Origin: DATBVX01 sp963810775
GTDB lineage: Bacteria; Pseudomonadota; Gammaproteobacteria; Steroidobacterales; Steroidobacteraceae
NCBI GenBank assembly: GCA_963810775.1
Contig: CAWEOT010000009.1
Location: 124,001 to 188,000 of the forward strand
Reading direction: 5' to 3'
DNA length: 64,000 nucleotides
The translations under genes and the position numbers were made by a program. Of the stretch, positions 1-11,500 are shown piece after piece (the stretch's first letter is position 1; the number at the start of each line of letters is the position of its first letter). The notes below the pieces were generated by a model. The model was not told the origin of the DNA, ran no database searches, and was given only the letters and a program-made list of their open reading frames with translations.

Positions 1-2
1 CG

Positions 3-410
3 AAGCGCTTCAAAGAGCGCGCGGCCCGGATCGTCGCGCAATACAGCGCCTACAACCCGATCGACGACATGAAGGTCAACGGCGAGCTCACGCTCGGCGA
101 GAACATCGGCGACCTGTCCGGTCTCGCCATCGCGTACAAGGCCTACAAGATCGCCATGGGCGACAGGACGGCGCCGGTGATCGACGGGTTCACCGGCGAT
201 CAACGCTTCTTCCTCGGTTGGAGCCAGGTGTGGCGACGCAAGTATCGCGACGAGGATCTGCGCCAGCGCCTCGTGACCGACCCGCACAGCCCGAGCGAAT
301 ATCGCTGCAACGGTATCGTCACCAACATGACGGCGTTCTACACTGCCTTCGGTCTCAAGGAAGGCGACAAGCTCTACCGGCCGCCATCCGATCGCGTCCA
401 GATCTGGTAA
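3..410 (+). CDS. M13 family metallopeptidase, C-terminal part (5' end outside window)
   Basis: The reading frame is open from the window edge to a TAA at 408-410, giving about 135 C-terminal residues. It contains the GENIGD motif, matching the GExxxD element of M13 (neprilysin/PepO) peptidases whose Glu is the third zinc ligand. It also has the conserved downstream region with SEYRCNG, and it ends in a C-terminal Trp, as M13 enzymes commonly do. The HExxH zinc motif lies upstream of the window. Family members are envelope-located zinc endopeptidases acting on oligopeptides. Identification is confident; substrate is unknown. Confidence 0.9.
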   Translation, partial: KRFKERAARIVAQYSAYNPIDDMKVNGELTLGENIGDLSGLAIAYKAYKIAMGDRTAPVIDGFTGDQRFFLGWSQVWRRKYRDEDLRQRLVTDPHSPSEYRCNGIVTNMTAFYTAFGLKEGDKLYRPPSDRVQIW

Positions 411-447
411 GAGCTCGAGTCACGCAGTTACCTGCAAAGGAGCGACC

Positions 448-1074
448 ATGCGCGCATTACTCCTGTTGACAGTTCTCGCAACTGCCTTGCTGTCCGGGTG
501 TGGCTACAACACGCTGCAGAGCCAGGACGAGCAGGTCAAAGCAGCCTGGTCGCAAGTGTTGAATCAGTATCAACGTCGCGCCGACCTGGTGCCGAACCTG
601 GTGAACGTGGTGAAGGGCGCCGCGGCCCAGGAGCGACAGGTGCTCGACGACGTCGTGCAGGCGCGCTCGCGCGTTGGCTCGATCCAGGCGACCCCTGAGC
701 TGATCAACGACGAGGAGGCGTTCAAGAAATTCCAGGCGGCGCAGGCGGGCCTTACCAGCGCGCTGTCGCGACTGCTCGCGGTCGCCGAGAACTACCCGGA
801 ACTCAAGTCGATCGAAGCATTTCGCGACCTGCAGGCGCAGCTCGAAGGCGTCGAGAATCGCATCGCGGTGGAACGCAAGCGGTATATCGAAGCCGTGCAG
901 GCCTACAACACGACGGTGCGATCCTTCCCCTCGAACCTCACCGCGAAGCTGTTCGGCCACAAGGTGAAGCCGAATTTCTCGGTGGAGAACGAGGACGTGA
1001 TCTCGAAGCCGCCGACCGTGGACTTTGGCGCGCCCGCTCCGGCGCCTGCGCCGACGCCGGCTCCGCAAGGGTAA
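448..1074 (+). CDS. lemA: LemA family lipoprotein
   Basis: 208 residues. The N-terminus is a lipoprotein signal peptide with lipobox LSGC (Cys18). It is followed by the LemA core: residues about 25-60 include the AWSQVLNQYQRRADLVPNLV block, then long helices through residue 175. The tail is Ala/Pro-rich. LemA proteins are helical-bundle envelope proteins of unclear function, often encoded with TPM-domain proteins, as here: two TPM genes follow at 22 and 1 bp spacing. A purine-rich GGAGCG precedes the ATG. The gene probably starts a lemA-TPM-TPM operon. Confidence 0.92.
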   Translation: MRALLLLTVLATALLSGCGYNTLQSQDEQVKAAWSQVLNQYQRRADLVPNLVNVVKGAAAQERQVLDDVVQARSRVGSIQATPELINDEEAFKKFQAAQAGLTSALSRLLAVAENYPELKSIEAFRDLQAQLEGVENRIAVERKRYIEAVQAYNTTVRSFPSNLTAKLFGHKVKPNFSVENEDVISKPPTVDFGAPAPAPAPTPAPQG

Positions 1075-1096
1075 CTGACCAGCGCCAGAGCCCCCG

Positions 1097-2005
1097 ATGC
1101 GCCTCACCGCGGGGTTCGCTTTCGCGTGCGCGCTTCTGTGCGGCGCCATCAGCCTGGCTGCGCCACTGCGCGCGCTGTACGCGCAGGTCCAGGTTCCGCC
1201 GCTGCAGGGGCGGATCACTGATTTGACTCACACCCTGAGCGCCGAACGGGCCGCAGCGCTCGAACAGAAATTGCAGGCATTCGAGGCGAAAAAGGGCAGC
1301 CAGATCGCCGTGCTGATCGTGCCCACGACCGAGCCAGAGGACATCGCTGCGTTTGGAATTCGGGTCGCTGAAGCGTGGAAGCTCGGGCGCAAGGGCGTCG
1401 ATGACGGCGCCATCCTGATCGTTGCCAAAGACGACCACCGCATGCGCATCGAGGTGGGCTACGGGCTCGAAGGTGTCATGCCGGATGCGATCGCGAGACG
1501 CATCGTGGCGAACACCATTGCGCCGCACTTCAAGCAGGGTGATTACTACGGCGGCATCGATGCGGGTGTCGACCAGATGATTCGCATCATCGATGGCGAG
1601 CCGCTTCCCGAGCCCGATCGCAGCTGGTCTCCGCCTCCGGGGGGCATGGAGTGGCTCACGACGGCGCTCGTGCTGATCATCATCGGCGGCACCATTCTGC
1701 GTCGGATGTTCGGCCGTACCTTCGGTGCACTCGCCACCGGTGGTGTCAGCGGCTTCATCGCCTACGTGATCACACATGTCATCCCGATTGCCGCCGGCGT
1801 CGGCGCGATCGGGTTCTTCCTCGCGATGTTGTTTGGCGGCTTCGGCGGGCCGAGCGGCTGGTCGAGCCGTGGCCGCGGTGGCCGGGGCAGCGCGTGGGGC
1901 GGAGGCTGGGGTGGCGGCGGATTCGGCGGTGGCATGGGCGGCGGAGGGGGCTTCAGCGGCGGTGGTGGCGGCTTCGGTGGCGGCGGCGCATCGGGAAGCT
2001 GGTGA
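1097..2005 (+). CDS. TPM domain protein (YgcG type) with Gly-rich tail
   Basis: 302 residues: cleavable signal peptide (about 1-30), a TPM domain (about 39-175, with the GVDDGAILIVAKDDHRMRIE strand region), two hydrophobic segments (about 190-205 and 215-245), and a C-terminal tail made almost only of Gly, Ser and aromatic residues, typical of the YgcG branch. TPM domains were named for a thylakoid phosphatase, but bacterial members have no firm assigned activity. It lies 22 bp after lemA and its TGA is 1 bp from the next ATG, so the three genes are likely cotranscribed. Confidence 0.9.
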   Translation: MRLTAGFAFACALLCGAISLAAPLRALYAQVQVPPLQGRITDLTHTLSAERAAALEQKLQAFEAKKGSQIAVLIVPTTEPEDIAAFGIRVAEAWKLGRKGVDDGAILIVAKDDHRMRIEVGYGLEGVMPDAIARRIVANTIAPHFKQGDYYGGIDAGVDQMIRIIDGEPLPEPDRSWSPPPGGMEWLTTALVLIIIGGTILRRMFGRTFGALATGGVSGFIAYVITHVIPIAAGVGAIGFFLAMLFGGFGGPSGWSSRGRGGRGSAWGGGWGGGGFGGGMGGGGGFSGGGGGFGGGGASGSW

Positions 2006-2006
2006 C

Positions 2007-2504
2007 ATGAACCTGAAGCGACTCCTGCGGCACTGGTTCACGACCGACCTGACCCGGCGGCGCACGTTTCCGACGCACGTGCTCACGGCCATCGAGGAAC
2101 AGATCCGTGCCAGCGAGAAGCAGCACGGCGGCGAGATTCGCTTTGCGATCGAAACCGCGCTGGACGGTCCTGTGCTTTGGCAGGAGATCCCCGCGCGTCA
2201 ACACGCCATCGATGTGTTCGCACAACTGCGCGTGTGGGACACGGAGCACAACAACGGTGTGCTCATTCTGGTACTGCTCGCGGACCGCGACGTGGAAATC
2301 GTCGCCGACCGCGGCTACCGCGATCGGGTCAGCGATGGCGCGTGGGAAGGTGTATGCCGTGCGATGGAAGCGGAGTTTCGCGCCGGGCGCTTCGAAACCG
2401 GCGCGATCAAAGGCATCCAGGCCATCACCGGCATCATTGCCCCGCTTTTTCCACCCCAGCCGCGCGATCCCAATGAACTTCCCGATCGGCCGGCACTCCT
2501 TTAA
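2007..2504 (+). CDS. Second TPM domain protein, cytoplasmic-looking
   Basis: 165 residues from the ATG at 2007, chosen because it sits directly after the previous stop; the frame is open further upstream inside that gene but shows no homology there. The sequence (HVLTAIEEQIRASEKQHGGEIRFAIE; VWDTEHNNGVLILVLLADRDVEIVADRG) is the single-domain TPM type without signal peptide or Gly-rich tail. It completes a LemA-TPM-TPM triplet common in proteobacteria. Function unknown; a role in envelope maintenance is only inferred from the neighbours. Confidence 0.85.
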   Translation: MNLKRLLRHWFTTDLTRRRTFPTHVLTAIEEQIRASEKQHGGEIRFAIETALDGPVLWQEIPARQHAIDVFAQLRVWDTEHNNGVLILVLLADRDVEIVADRGYRDRVSDGAWEGVCRAMEAEFRAGRFETGAIKGIQAITGIIAPLFPPQPRDPNELPDRPALL

Positions 2505-5500
2505 AGAACGCGCGCAGGTGAGAGTCGCGCACAGCGATGACATAATCGCAGCATGCTTCAGTTGAATCTGTCTGCGCTCGCAGACAATCCCAGGGTGGTT
2601 CAGAGTTGGACGTTGCTGGTTGCAACGGCTGCACTCTGCGGCTGTTCGCTGTTTTCCAATCCGTTCGGCCGTCCGGAGCACCCTGCCCAGCAGCAGGTAC
2701 CTCCGAAACCGACCGCGCTGCCGCCCATAGCGACGCATCGATTCGAGATCGATCCCCTCAACGACGATGTGGTCGGTCTCATGCAGAGCACGATCGCCTC
2801 CAAGGAAGACACGCTTCCGGATATCGCGCGCCGCTTCGATATCGGTTACGAGGAAATCGTGCGCGCCAATCCGGGCGTCGATCCATGGCTGCCGGGCGAG
2901 GGGCGGGAGATCGTGCTGCCGACGCGGTTCATCCTGCCCAACGCGCCACGCGAAGGCATCGTCATCAACATTCCGGCGATGCGTCTCTACTACTTCCCGG
3001 CGCACAAGAAAGATGAGCCCGCCGAGGTGTTCACGTATCCGATCGGCATCGGGCGCGTAGGTTGGCAGACACCGGAGGGCGAAACAAAAATCGTCAAGCG
3101 CACGCTCGATCCCGTGTGGACCGTGCCGGCGTCGATTCGCAAGGAGCATGCCGAAATGGATGATGAGCTGCCGCCCGTGGTCGGCCCGGGGCCGGACAAC
3201 CCGCTTGGCCGGCATTCATTCACGCTCCAGTGGCAGAGTTATCTCGTGCACGGGACGAACAAGCCTTATGGCGTAGGCATGCGTTCCAGTCACGGCTGCA
3301 TCCGCCTGTATCCAGAGGACATCCAACAGCTCTTCGACACGGTTCCTTTGGGCACGAAACTGCGTGTCGTAAACCAGCCGGTGCTGTTCGGGCGCCTGGG
3401 CGAGGACGTGTTGGTGCAACCCTACGGCGCTCTCGAGGACGATGAGCGCGATTGGTCGGGGAACGCGCGCAAGCTGATGGAAAAGTCGATGCCCGAGGCC
3501 ACGCGCAAGATGATCAAGGAGGACAAGCTCACCATCGACTGGGAACGCGTACACGCGTTGCTCGAAGCGCCCCGCGGTGTGCCGGTTTCGATCATTGGCC
3601 CGGATGCGAGCCTCGACGCGGAGCTCGTGGCGGCGCGCAAGGTCGAGAACTCCGTGCCCGGGGGATCGAACTGGGATGGCAAGGTGGAAGTGGACGAGGA
3701 AAAGTTCGAGCAGCTGCTCTCGGAAAGCGAGTCCAGTACGCCCACCGCGGCTGCCGACGGCACCGCGCGCTGATCTACCAGATCGTATCCTGCGCGTTGC
3801 GATCCGCAGCGACCGCTACGATTCCCGAGGCTATCGCGCACAATCGTCCATTGGAGAACAGCGCACTCTCTGCGAACGCGAGGTTGTCGGTGCGCTTGAC
3901 GCACGCCCCGAACGCTTCCAGCGGCGCATCGAGCACCGCGCGCATGAACTTCATCGACAGCTCGCAGGTTCCGGCGCGCCGAATATCGAACTGCAACGTG
4001 CCGGCAAGACCCAGCGCGCAGTCGAACAGGCCCGCGAGTACAGCCCCATTCACCGCGAGTGAACGCAAACCGCCACGGTGATGTTCTTCGATCGCGGGCA
4101 GCGTCACTCGCACCAGCAGTGCGTCCGAAAGATCGACGACCAGGCCGAAGCGCATGACACCCGGCAGGCGATTGAACTGTTCTGCCCACGTGGCACGTGC
4201 GGGGGCCTCGATGGGAATGACTTGTGCCCGGGCTTTCAGACCCGCGAGCTGGCTGTCGTCCGCGTGCATGGGACTCTCGGGCAGGGCGGTTGGCGCATGA
4301 TACCCGCTCGGCGGCGTCACACGACTGTCATGCCCGATCCCTAGCCTGCCGCATTTGTTTTCCCCGAATCAGCCATGCGCGTTCTGATGATCTCCGATGT
4401 GTACTTTCCACGTATCAACGGAGTCTCGACGTCGATCCAGACCTTTCGCCGTGACCTCGAGTATCTCGGGCATGAGGTGATCCTGATCGCGCCGCGCTAT
4501 CCGCAATCCGGCGCCCAGGCCGAACCCGGCATCTTCCGGGTGTCGTCACGCCAGGTGCCGCTCGATCCGGAAGATCGCATGATGCGGCGGGACGATATCC
4601 GTCGCTTGCTGCCGGACCTGCGCCGATCTGACTTCGACCTGGTGCATGTCCAGACCCCATTCCTTGCCCACTACGCCGGAATCGAGCTCGCCCGCGCGCT
4701 CGACGTCCCGGCGGTCGAGACCTACCACACCTATTTCGAGGAGTATCTGCATCACTACGTGCCGTTCATGCCGCGACGCGTAATGCGCTTCGTAGCGCGT
4801 CGATTCACGTGCCGCCAATGCAATCAGGTGGATCATCTCATCGCACCTTCGCACGCGATGCGCGATGCACTCCTTGCGTACGAAGTGCGCACGCCGATCA
4901 GCATCATCCCCACGGGACTCGAGGCCGATCGCTTCGAGAAGGGGGACGGGGAGGCGTTTCGCCGACGCTTCGGCATCGAGGCGCAACGTCCGGTGGTGGT
5001 GCACGTCGGGCGCATCGCGCACGAAAAGAACATCGATTTCCTGTTGCGAGCAATGGTGAGCGTCTGCAGGCAAGTGCCGGACGCGCTGTTACTTGTGGCT
5101 GGTGAAGGGCCGGCGCTCGCGCATTGCAAACGGCTGTCAGCGGAGCTCGGTCTGCAGAAGCACACCCTGTTCGTCGGTTACCTGGATCGCAAGCGTGAGC
5201 TGCTCGACTGTTATCGCGCCGGCGACGTGTTTGCGTTCGCTTCTCGCACTGAGACACAAGGGCTGGTGCTGCTGGAGGCGATGGCCCAGGGAGTACCTGT
5301 CGTCTCCACTGCGCACATGGGGACGCTCGATATCCTGGGTGCGAATCGCGGCTGCGTGGTGGTCGAGGAATCGCAGCCGGATTTTGCTGCGGCAGTAGCC
5401 GACCTGTTGCGCGATCGTGCGAAGCGCGAGGTGTTGGGTGCCGAGGCGCGCGCCTATGCCGCAACGTGGTCGGCGCGAGAGATGGCGATGCGCCTGGTGA

Positions 5501-8500
5501 AACTCTACCGGGCTACGTTGGCAGGCGATGCAGGTTCCGCGCTCGCACGCGCGGAGCATGAGAGCTGACCCACCGGGTCCGCAGCATCCCTTCAGTTGGT
5601 GATTCCGGTATATTCGCCTGCCTCCCCGGCGACGAAGACGCGATGCTCACCGATTGGCTCAAGATCATGCTGGATGAGATCGCACGCAAGCAGGCGGAGC
5701 TCGATAGTGGGCGCGCCGAGCAGCAGCGACGCGAGCAGGAGCGCACGACGGCGGAGCCGCATCAGGATGCCAAACGCCGCGCCTCGAAGGGCGCAAAGGC
5801 ACGACGCCCATGATCCCGCTAAAGGATGACAACCCGTCGCGCCTCGTGCCGTATGTCACCTACGCGATCATCATCCTCTGCGTCGTAGTGTTCCTATGGC
5901 AATTCTCGCTGGGGCCGGTGCGCGGCCAGACCGCGGTGTACGCCCTGGGGGTCATTCCCGCGGTACTGCTCGGCAGCACGCAACTGCCGGCTGACGTGGC
6001 CATAGTCCCTCCGTGGCTGAGCGTTGTGACTTCGATGTTCATGCACGGTGGGTGGATGCACCTGCTCGGGAACATGCTGTACCTGTGGATCTTCGCCGAT
6101 AACGTCGAAGACAGCATGGGGCATGTGCGCTTCGTGATCTTCTACGTACTCTGTGGAGCGGCCGCGGTGTTCGCCCAGGCGTTGCCCGATCCGACGTCAG
6201 AGGTGCCGATGATCGGCGCGAGTGGCGCAATTTCCGGCGTGCTCGGCGCGTACCTGCTGCTGTTCCCGCGGGCGCGCATTCACGTGCTGATTCCGCTCGG
6301 GATCGTCCTGCAGAGTGCACACGTGAAGGCCATGTGGGTACTGTTGTTCTGGTTCGCCTTGCAGCTGGTGAGCACCGTGTTCCAGGGCGAAGAGGGTGCC
6401 GGCGTCGCGTTTCGAGCGCACATCGGTGGGTTCGTGGCCGGAATGGCACTCATTCCACTCTTGAAGTACCGCGCCGTTCGGTTGTTCGCTCCCTAGAGCA
6501 GTCCGGTCTGGCCGCCGGGTGGGTGTGCCTCGAGCTCGTGGAGCCAATGCGCAGCGACGACGCTTGAGCGAGGAACGCTCAAGGTCGCGCGCGAACCCTC
6601 AGTCCGGGCGGCGATCAGACGCCGATAGGTCAGCTTGCCAGCAGTGAATCCGGTCTGATCGCTGATCGCCCGGACAGAGGGCATTAGCTACACGAGCTCG
6701 AGGCACACCCACCCAGCGACCAGACCGTCCCGCTTTAGTCGAAGAGGCGAAAGCCGCCTGCATCTTGACTCTCAGCGTCGGACGAGACGGACATTGCGGT
6801 CGGGGGGATTGTGCCAACTCGGGCGAGCAATGTTTGCGGGGATACATCTTCGGATCAGCACCGTCATCGGGCGTGATCAGCCCGGAGTTGGCACAACCCC
6901 CCACCCAATGGCCGGCTCGGAGAGCTTTTCAGTCAATAGCTGGCCGGCATTCGACTGTTGCCGGAGTTTCCTGCTTGCCAGCCTGGCTGAGCGCGCACAC
7001 GGCCGAGCCCGCGACGACCAGCAGGGCTCCTGCGATGCTCAGCGCGTTGAGCCGCTCCGGCTCGAGTACCCCGGGCACCACGGTGGTGGTCAACCACATG
7101 GCGGAAAGCGTAACCAGGGGCGCGAGTGCCAGGATCGCGCTCACTCGCGACACCTCCCAATGCTGCAACGCCTCGGCAAACGCGCCATAGGCGACGATCG
7201 TGTTGACCGCGCAAAACAACAGCATGCAGAGCTGACCCGGCGTCAACGCCTGGATCGTGGCGGGCGTGGCGGTGGGAAGCAGCAAGAACGTCGCGGCGAC
7301 ATACAGCATCCACAACACCTGCTGGGAGTTCAGCCACTTGAGCAGCTGCTTCTGCGCCATCCCGTACGCCGCCCAGACCACTGAGGACAGGACGAGCACC
7401 GCGACCCCGAGCCCCAGTCCTCCGCTCAGGTCGAAAAGTTCCGGCAGGCGCCGGTTGAAGAACAGCAGAAGCCCAGCCAAGAGAGCCATAAATCCAATCC
7501 ATTGGACGGGTGAAAAGCGCTCGTGCATCACGAGCACGCCCCCAAGAAGCAGGAACATGGGCGCGAGCTGGATAACCGTTTGGGTCACCGACGGCGTCGT
7601 GTGCTTGAGCGCGAGTGCGTACAGGAGATAGTTGCCCACCAGCCCGAGCAGGGCGACGAGCATGAGTATCCAGCCGCGCCGTGGCAGGACTTTCCAGTTC
7701 GGGAGCTGACCGCCAACGGCCAGCATCACCCCAACTGCGAGCGCCGAGAGAAAAAACCGGTACCAGCTGATCGTATAGACGTCCATGCCTTCGAGAACAA
7801 TCTTCAGGGCGATGGGCATGACGCCCCAGAGGAACGAAGTGATCAGCGCGAGCGATAGACCGAGTCGCCAGCGCCCGGTCATGCGCAGCGTTCCGGCGCG
7901 CTGCAGGTGCGACGCGAGTCGTCATTGATCCATCTCATGGGGGAGGCGGCTCCGGATTCGAGTCGTCGAGGGCCTGCAACATTACACCAAAGCGTGCATT
8001 TGCCGACGCCCGGCGAAGCGCGAGTGCGGCGTGGGTGTGGTAGAGTCGCGCGCAACAAAGTGAGGGTGCCGGTGGCCGAACGGCTGACCACAGGGATTCA
8101 GGTCGCAGAACAATCAGGTCCAGAACAGAACATCGCGCGTGCTCCGACTGCCGTCACGGCTTTCGTGGGTAGAACGCTCCGCGGTCCGGTCAACCGCCCC
8201 GTCACGATATCGAGCTTCGCCGATTTCCACTCCATATTTGGCGGCTTGTGGCAGCCGAGCACGCTGAGCTACGCCGTCGAGCACTTCTTCGAGAATGGTG
8301 GCCGGCACGCGATCATCGTGCGCGTGACCAATGGTGCGCGCCCGCCGACACTCGATCTGCGAGCCGGGCCCGAGACCCTGCGCCTCGAGGCGCTCGCCTG
8401 CGGAACACGAGAATACCTGCGCGCATCGGTCGACTACGACGGCATCGGCGAGAACGAGAACGATTGCTTCAACCTGGTGCTGCAACGAGTCCGTGCGCCG

Positions 8501-11500
8501 GGCTCGGAGCACGTCGAGGACCAGGAAATCTTTCGTCGCCTGTCGACCAAGGTTGACTCGGGCCGCCACGTTGAGCCGGCGCTCAGCGAATCGGCTCTCG
8601 CACGCGTCGTCGGCGATGTGCCGGTGACGCGACCTGAGCGCACGCTGCGTTTCGACGCGCGGGGCGGCATCGGCTACGTGCATTCCAATCCAGACGGCGA
8701 CGATGGCGGCCCGCTTACCGACTACGACCTGATCGGCTCGGCGGTCCATGGTACGGGGCTGTTTGCGCTGAGAGCGGCCGACCAGTTCAAGCTGCTGTGC
8801 GTTCCACCGCTGGCACGGGACGTCGACGTCGGCATCAGCGTGCTGCTGGTCGCTGCGCGCTTCTGCCGCGATCGTCACGCCATGCTGGTGATCGACCCAC
8901 CGTGCGCGTGGACCTCGGCGGAATCAGCAGTCCACGCATTGCGGGACTGGCAGTTCCGCAGCGAGAACGCACTCATGTATTTCCCACGGGTGCTCGGTTA
9001 CGACCGTCTGCGTGGCCGCTTCGAGCAGTTCGCACCGTGCGGCGCGGTGGCCGGCATGCTGGCACGATCCGATGCGCTGTGGCCGCTGTGGAGCGCATCC
9101 GCGGGCGAGGACGTGTTGCTGCGGCCCGGATATCGTCCCACTTGTCCGGTGACGGACGCGGAGCGCATGCGCCTGGCGCAGGTCGGGATCAATACGTTGC
9201 AGGCCGTGCGCTCGCCCGTGCGCACGGATCTGAGCGCGCGCACGCTGGCGGGCGGTAGCAGCGGTTCCTCGGACTGGAAGTACCTCGCGGCCCGGCGCCT
9301 GGCGCTGTTCATCGTCGACAGCATCGAGCGCGGCACGCGCTGGGTGGTGTTCGAGGCGAATGGCCCGGACGTATGGCGACGCGCCGCTGCGCAGGTGGAG
9401 CTATTCCTCTGCGGAGCTCGATGCGGACGGCGCCTTCCTCGGCCGCGCCGAAGACGAGGGTTATTTCGTCGTGTGCGACGAGCGCGTCAACAAGCCGAAC
9501 GATCTGTGCAACGGCACCGTGAACATACTGTTCGGTTTCGCTGCACTGCGCGCTGGTGAATATCACGCCTACCTGCTCTCGCATCAAGCGACGGGCAGCA
9601 AACTGCGTGCGGTCAGCGTCAACCGCCTCGAGACCGGCGGACGGCGGTTGGTTGAAGAAATGGAACGAACCTTCGCCGGCGGCTAGGCAGATCTGCGGTT
9701 GCTCACGTACATCGTGATCACCGCACGCACCACTTCCGTCCCAGCAGCATCGGTCACTGTCAGCGGCACGCCCACGTTTTCCGGCGCCTGCCATTCCGTC
9801 TTGTCGAGCCGCGCGACGGCGCTGACGCCGCCCTGAGCCTTGCGCAGGTATTCGATGGTCATGCCGCGCGGTATCCAGCGCATCGTGACCGGGATCGTCA
9901 CTTCCATGAGCATGCCGCCGGCGAGCTCGCAGAGGTTCGCCATCGCGATCGCGTGTACGGTGCCGATGTGATTTTGCACCGCACGTCGCTTGCGCATCGC
10001 GACCTGGCACAAGCCAGGACGCAGCTCCACGAAACGCGGCCGGATGGTTGCAAAGTAAGGGGCCTGGAAGCAGACGAAGCGCGCGAACAGCCATCGCCCC
10101 GCAGGCCACCTCGACATTCGCTCGAAGTGACGCAGTGCTGCCGGCTGCTCAATTGCAGTTGTCACGAGTCGGCTCCTTCAATGGCTAAGACATCGCTCGC
10201 CCAAAACCGCCACCTCCGGGCGTTTCTATCACGATCTGATCGCCGGGCCCGACCTCGATGCTCGCCGTCGCCGCAAGTTCGAGCTCCGATCCATCCTGGC
10301 GACGCAGGCGATTGACGCCGGCGCGGCCCGGCTCGCCGCCCTCGAGACCGAACGGCCGGATACGACGATGATTCGACAGGATGGATGCGATCATCGCCGC
10401 GCGGAATTCGAGGCGCCTGATCGCGCCGCTCCCACCTCGATGCCGGCCCGCGCCGCCCGAGCCCTCACGAATACGAAACTCCCGCAGCAGCACCGGGTAG
10501 CGCAGCTCCAGCACTTCTGGATCCGTGAGTCTGGAGTTGGTCATGTGCGTCTGGACCGCAGAGGTGCCGTCGAAGTCCGGGCCGGCGCCCGATCCACCGG
10601 CGATCGTCTCGTAATACTGATGCTGCGCGTTGCCGAAGGTGAAGTTGTTCATCGTGCCCTGGGCGGCTGCCATCACCCCGAGCGCGCCGTAGAGCGCATC
10701 AACAATGCATTGCGAGGTTTCGACGTTGCCGGCGACAACCGCGGCCGGGTAACGCGGATTCAGCATCGAGCCTTCGGGAATCACGATTTGCAGCGGTTTG
10801 AGACAGCCCGCATTGAGCGGAATGTCTTCGTCGACGAGTGTGCGGAACACGTAGAGCACGGCCGCCATGCACACCGAGCTCGGCGCGTTGAAATTGTTGG
10901 CCGCCTGCGCTGAAGTTTCGGTGAAGTCGATTGTCGCGCTGCGCGTCGCGTGATCGACCTCGACACGGACCACGATCATCTGGCCATTGTCCATCTCGTA
11001 GCGAAACGCGCCACTGCCGAGGCGCCCGATTACCCGGCGCACGCATTCCTCCGCATTGTCCTGCACGTGTTGCATGTAAGCGCGCACCAGCGGCAAGCCG
11101 TGCTGCGCAATCACACGCTGTAGCTCCGCGATGCCCTTCTCGTTGGCAGCGATCTGCGCCTTGAGATCGGCGATGTTCTGAGCGGGATTGCGGGAGGGAC
11201 AGGTCGCGCGCGTCAGCCGTTCGAGTAGTTCTCGCTCCGCAAACTCGCCGGCATTCACCAGGCGGAAGTTGTCGAACAGCACACCCTCTTCGTCGACCGA
11301 GCGACTGTGTGGCGGCATCGAGCCGGGCGTAATGCCGCCGATTTCAGCATGGTGAGCGCGCGATGCGACGAAGAAGGCGGGCTCGGTGCCCGTCGCAATG
11401 AATACCGGCGTGATCACCGTGATATCGGGCAGATGTGTTCCGCCCTGGTAGGGCGCGTTCAGCATGAAGACATCACCGGGCCGCATTGCGCCGCGGTTTG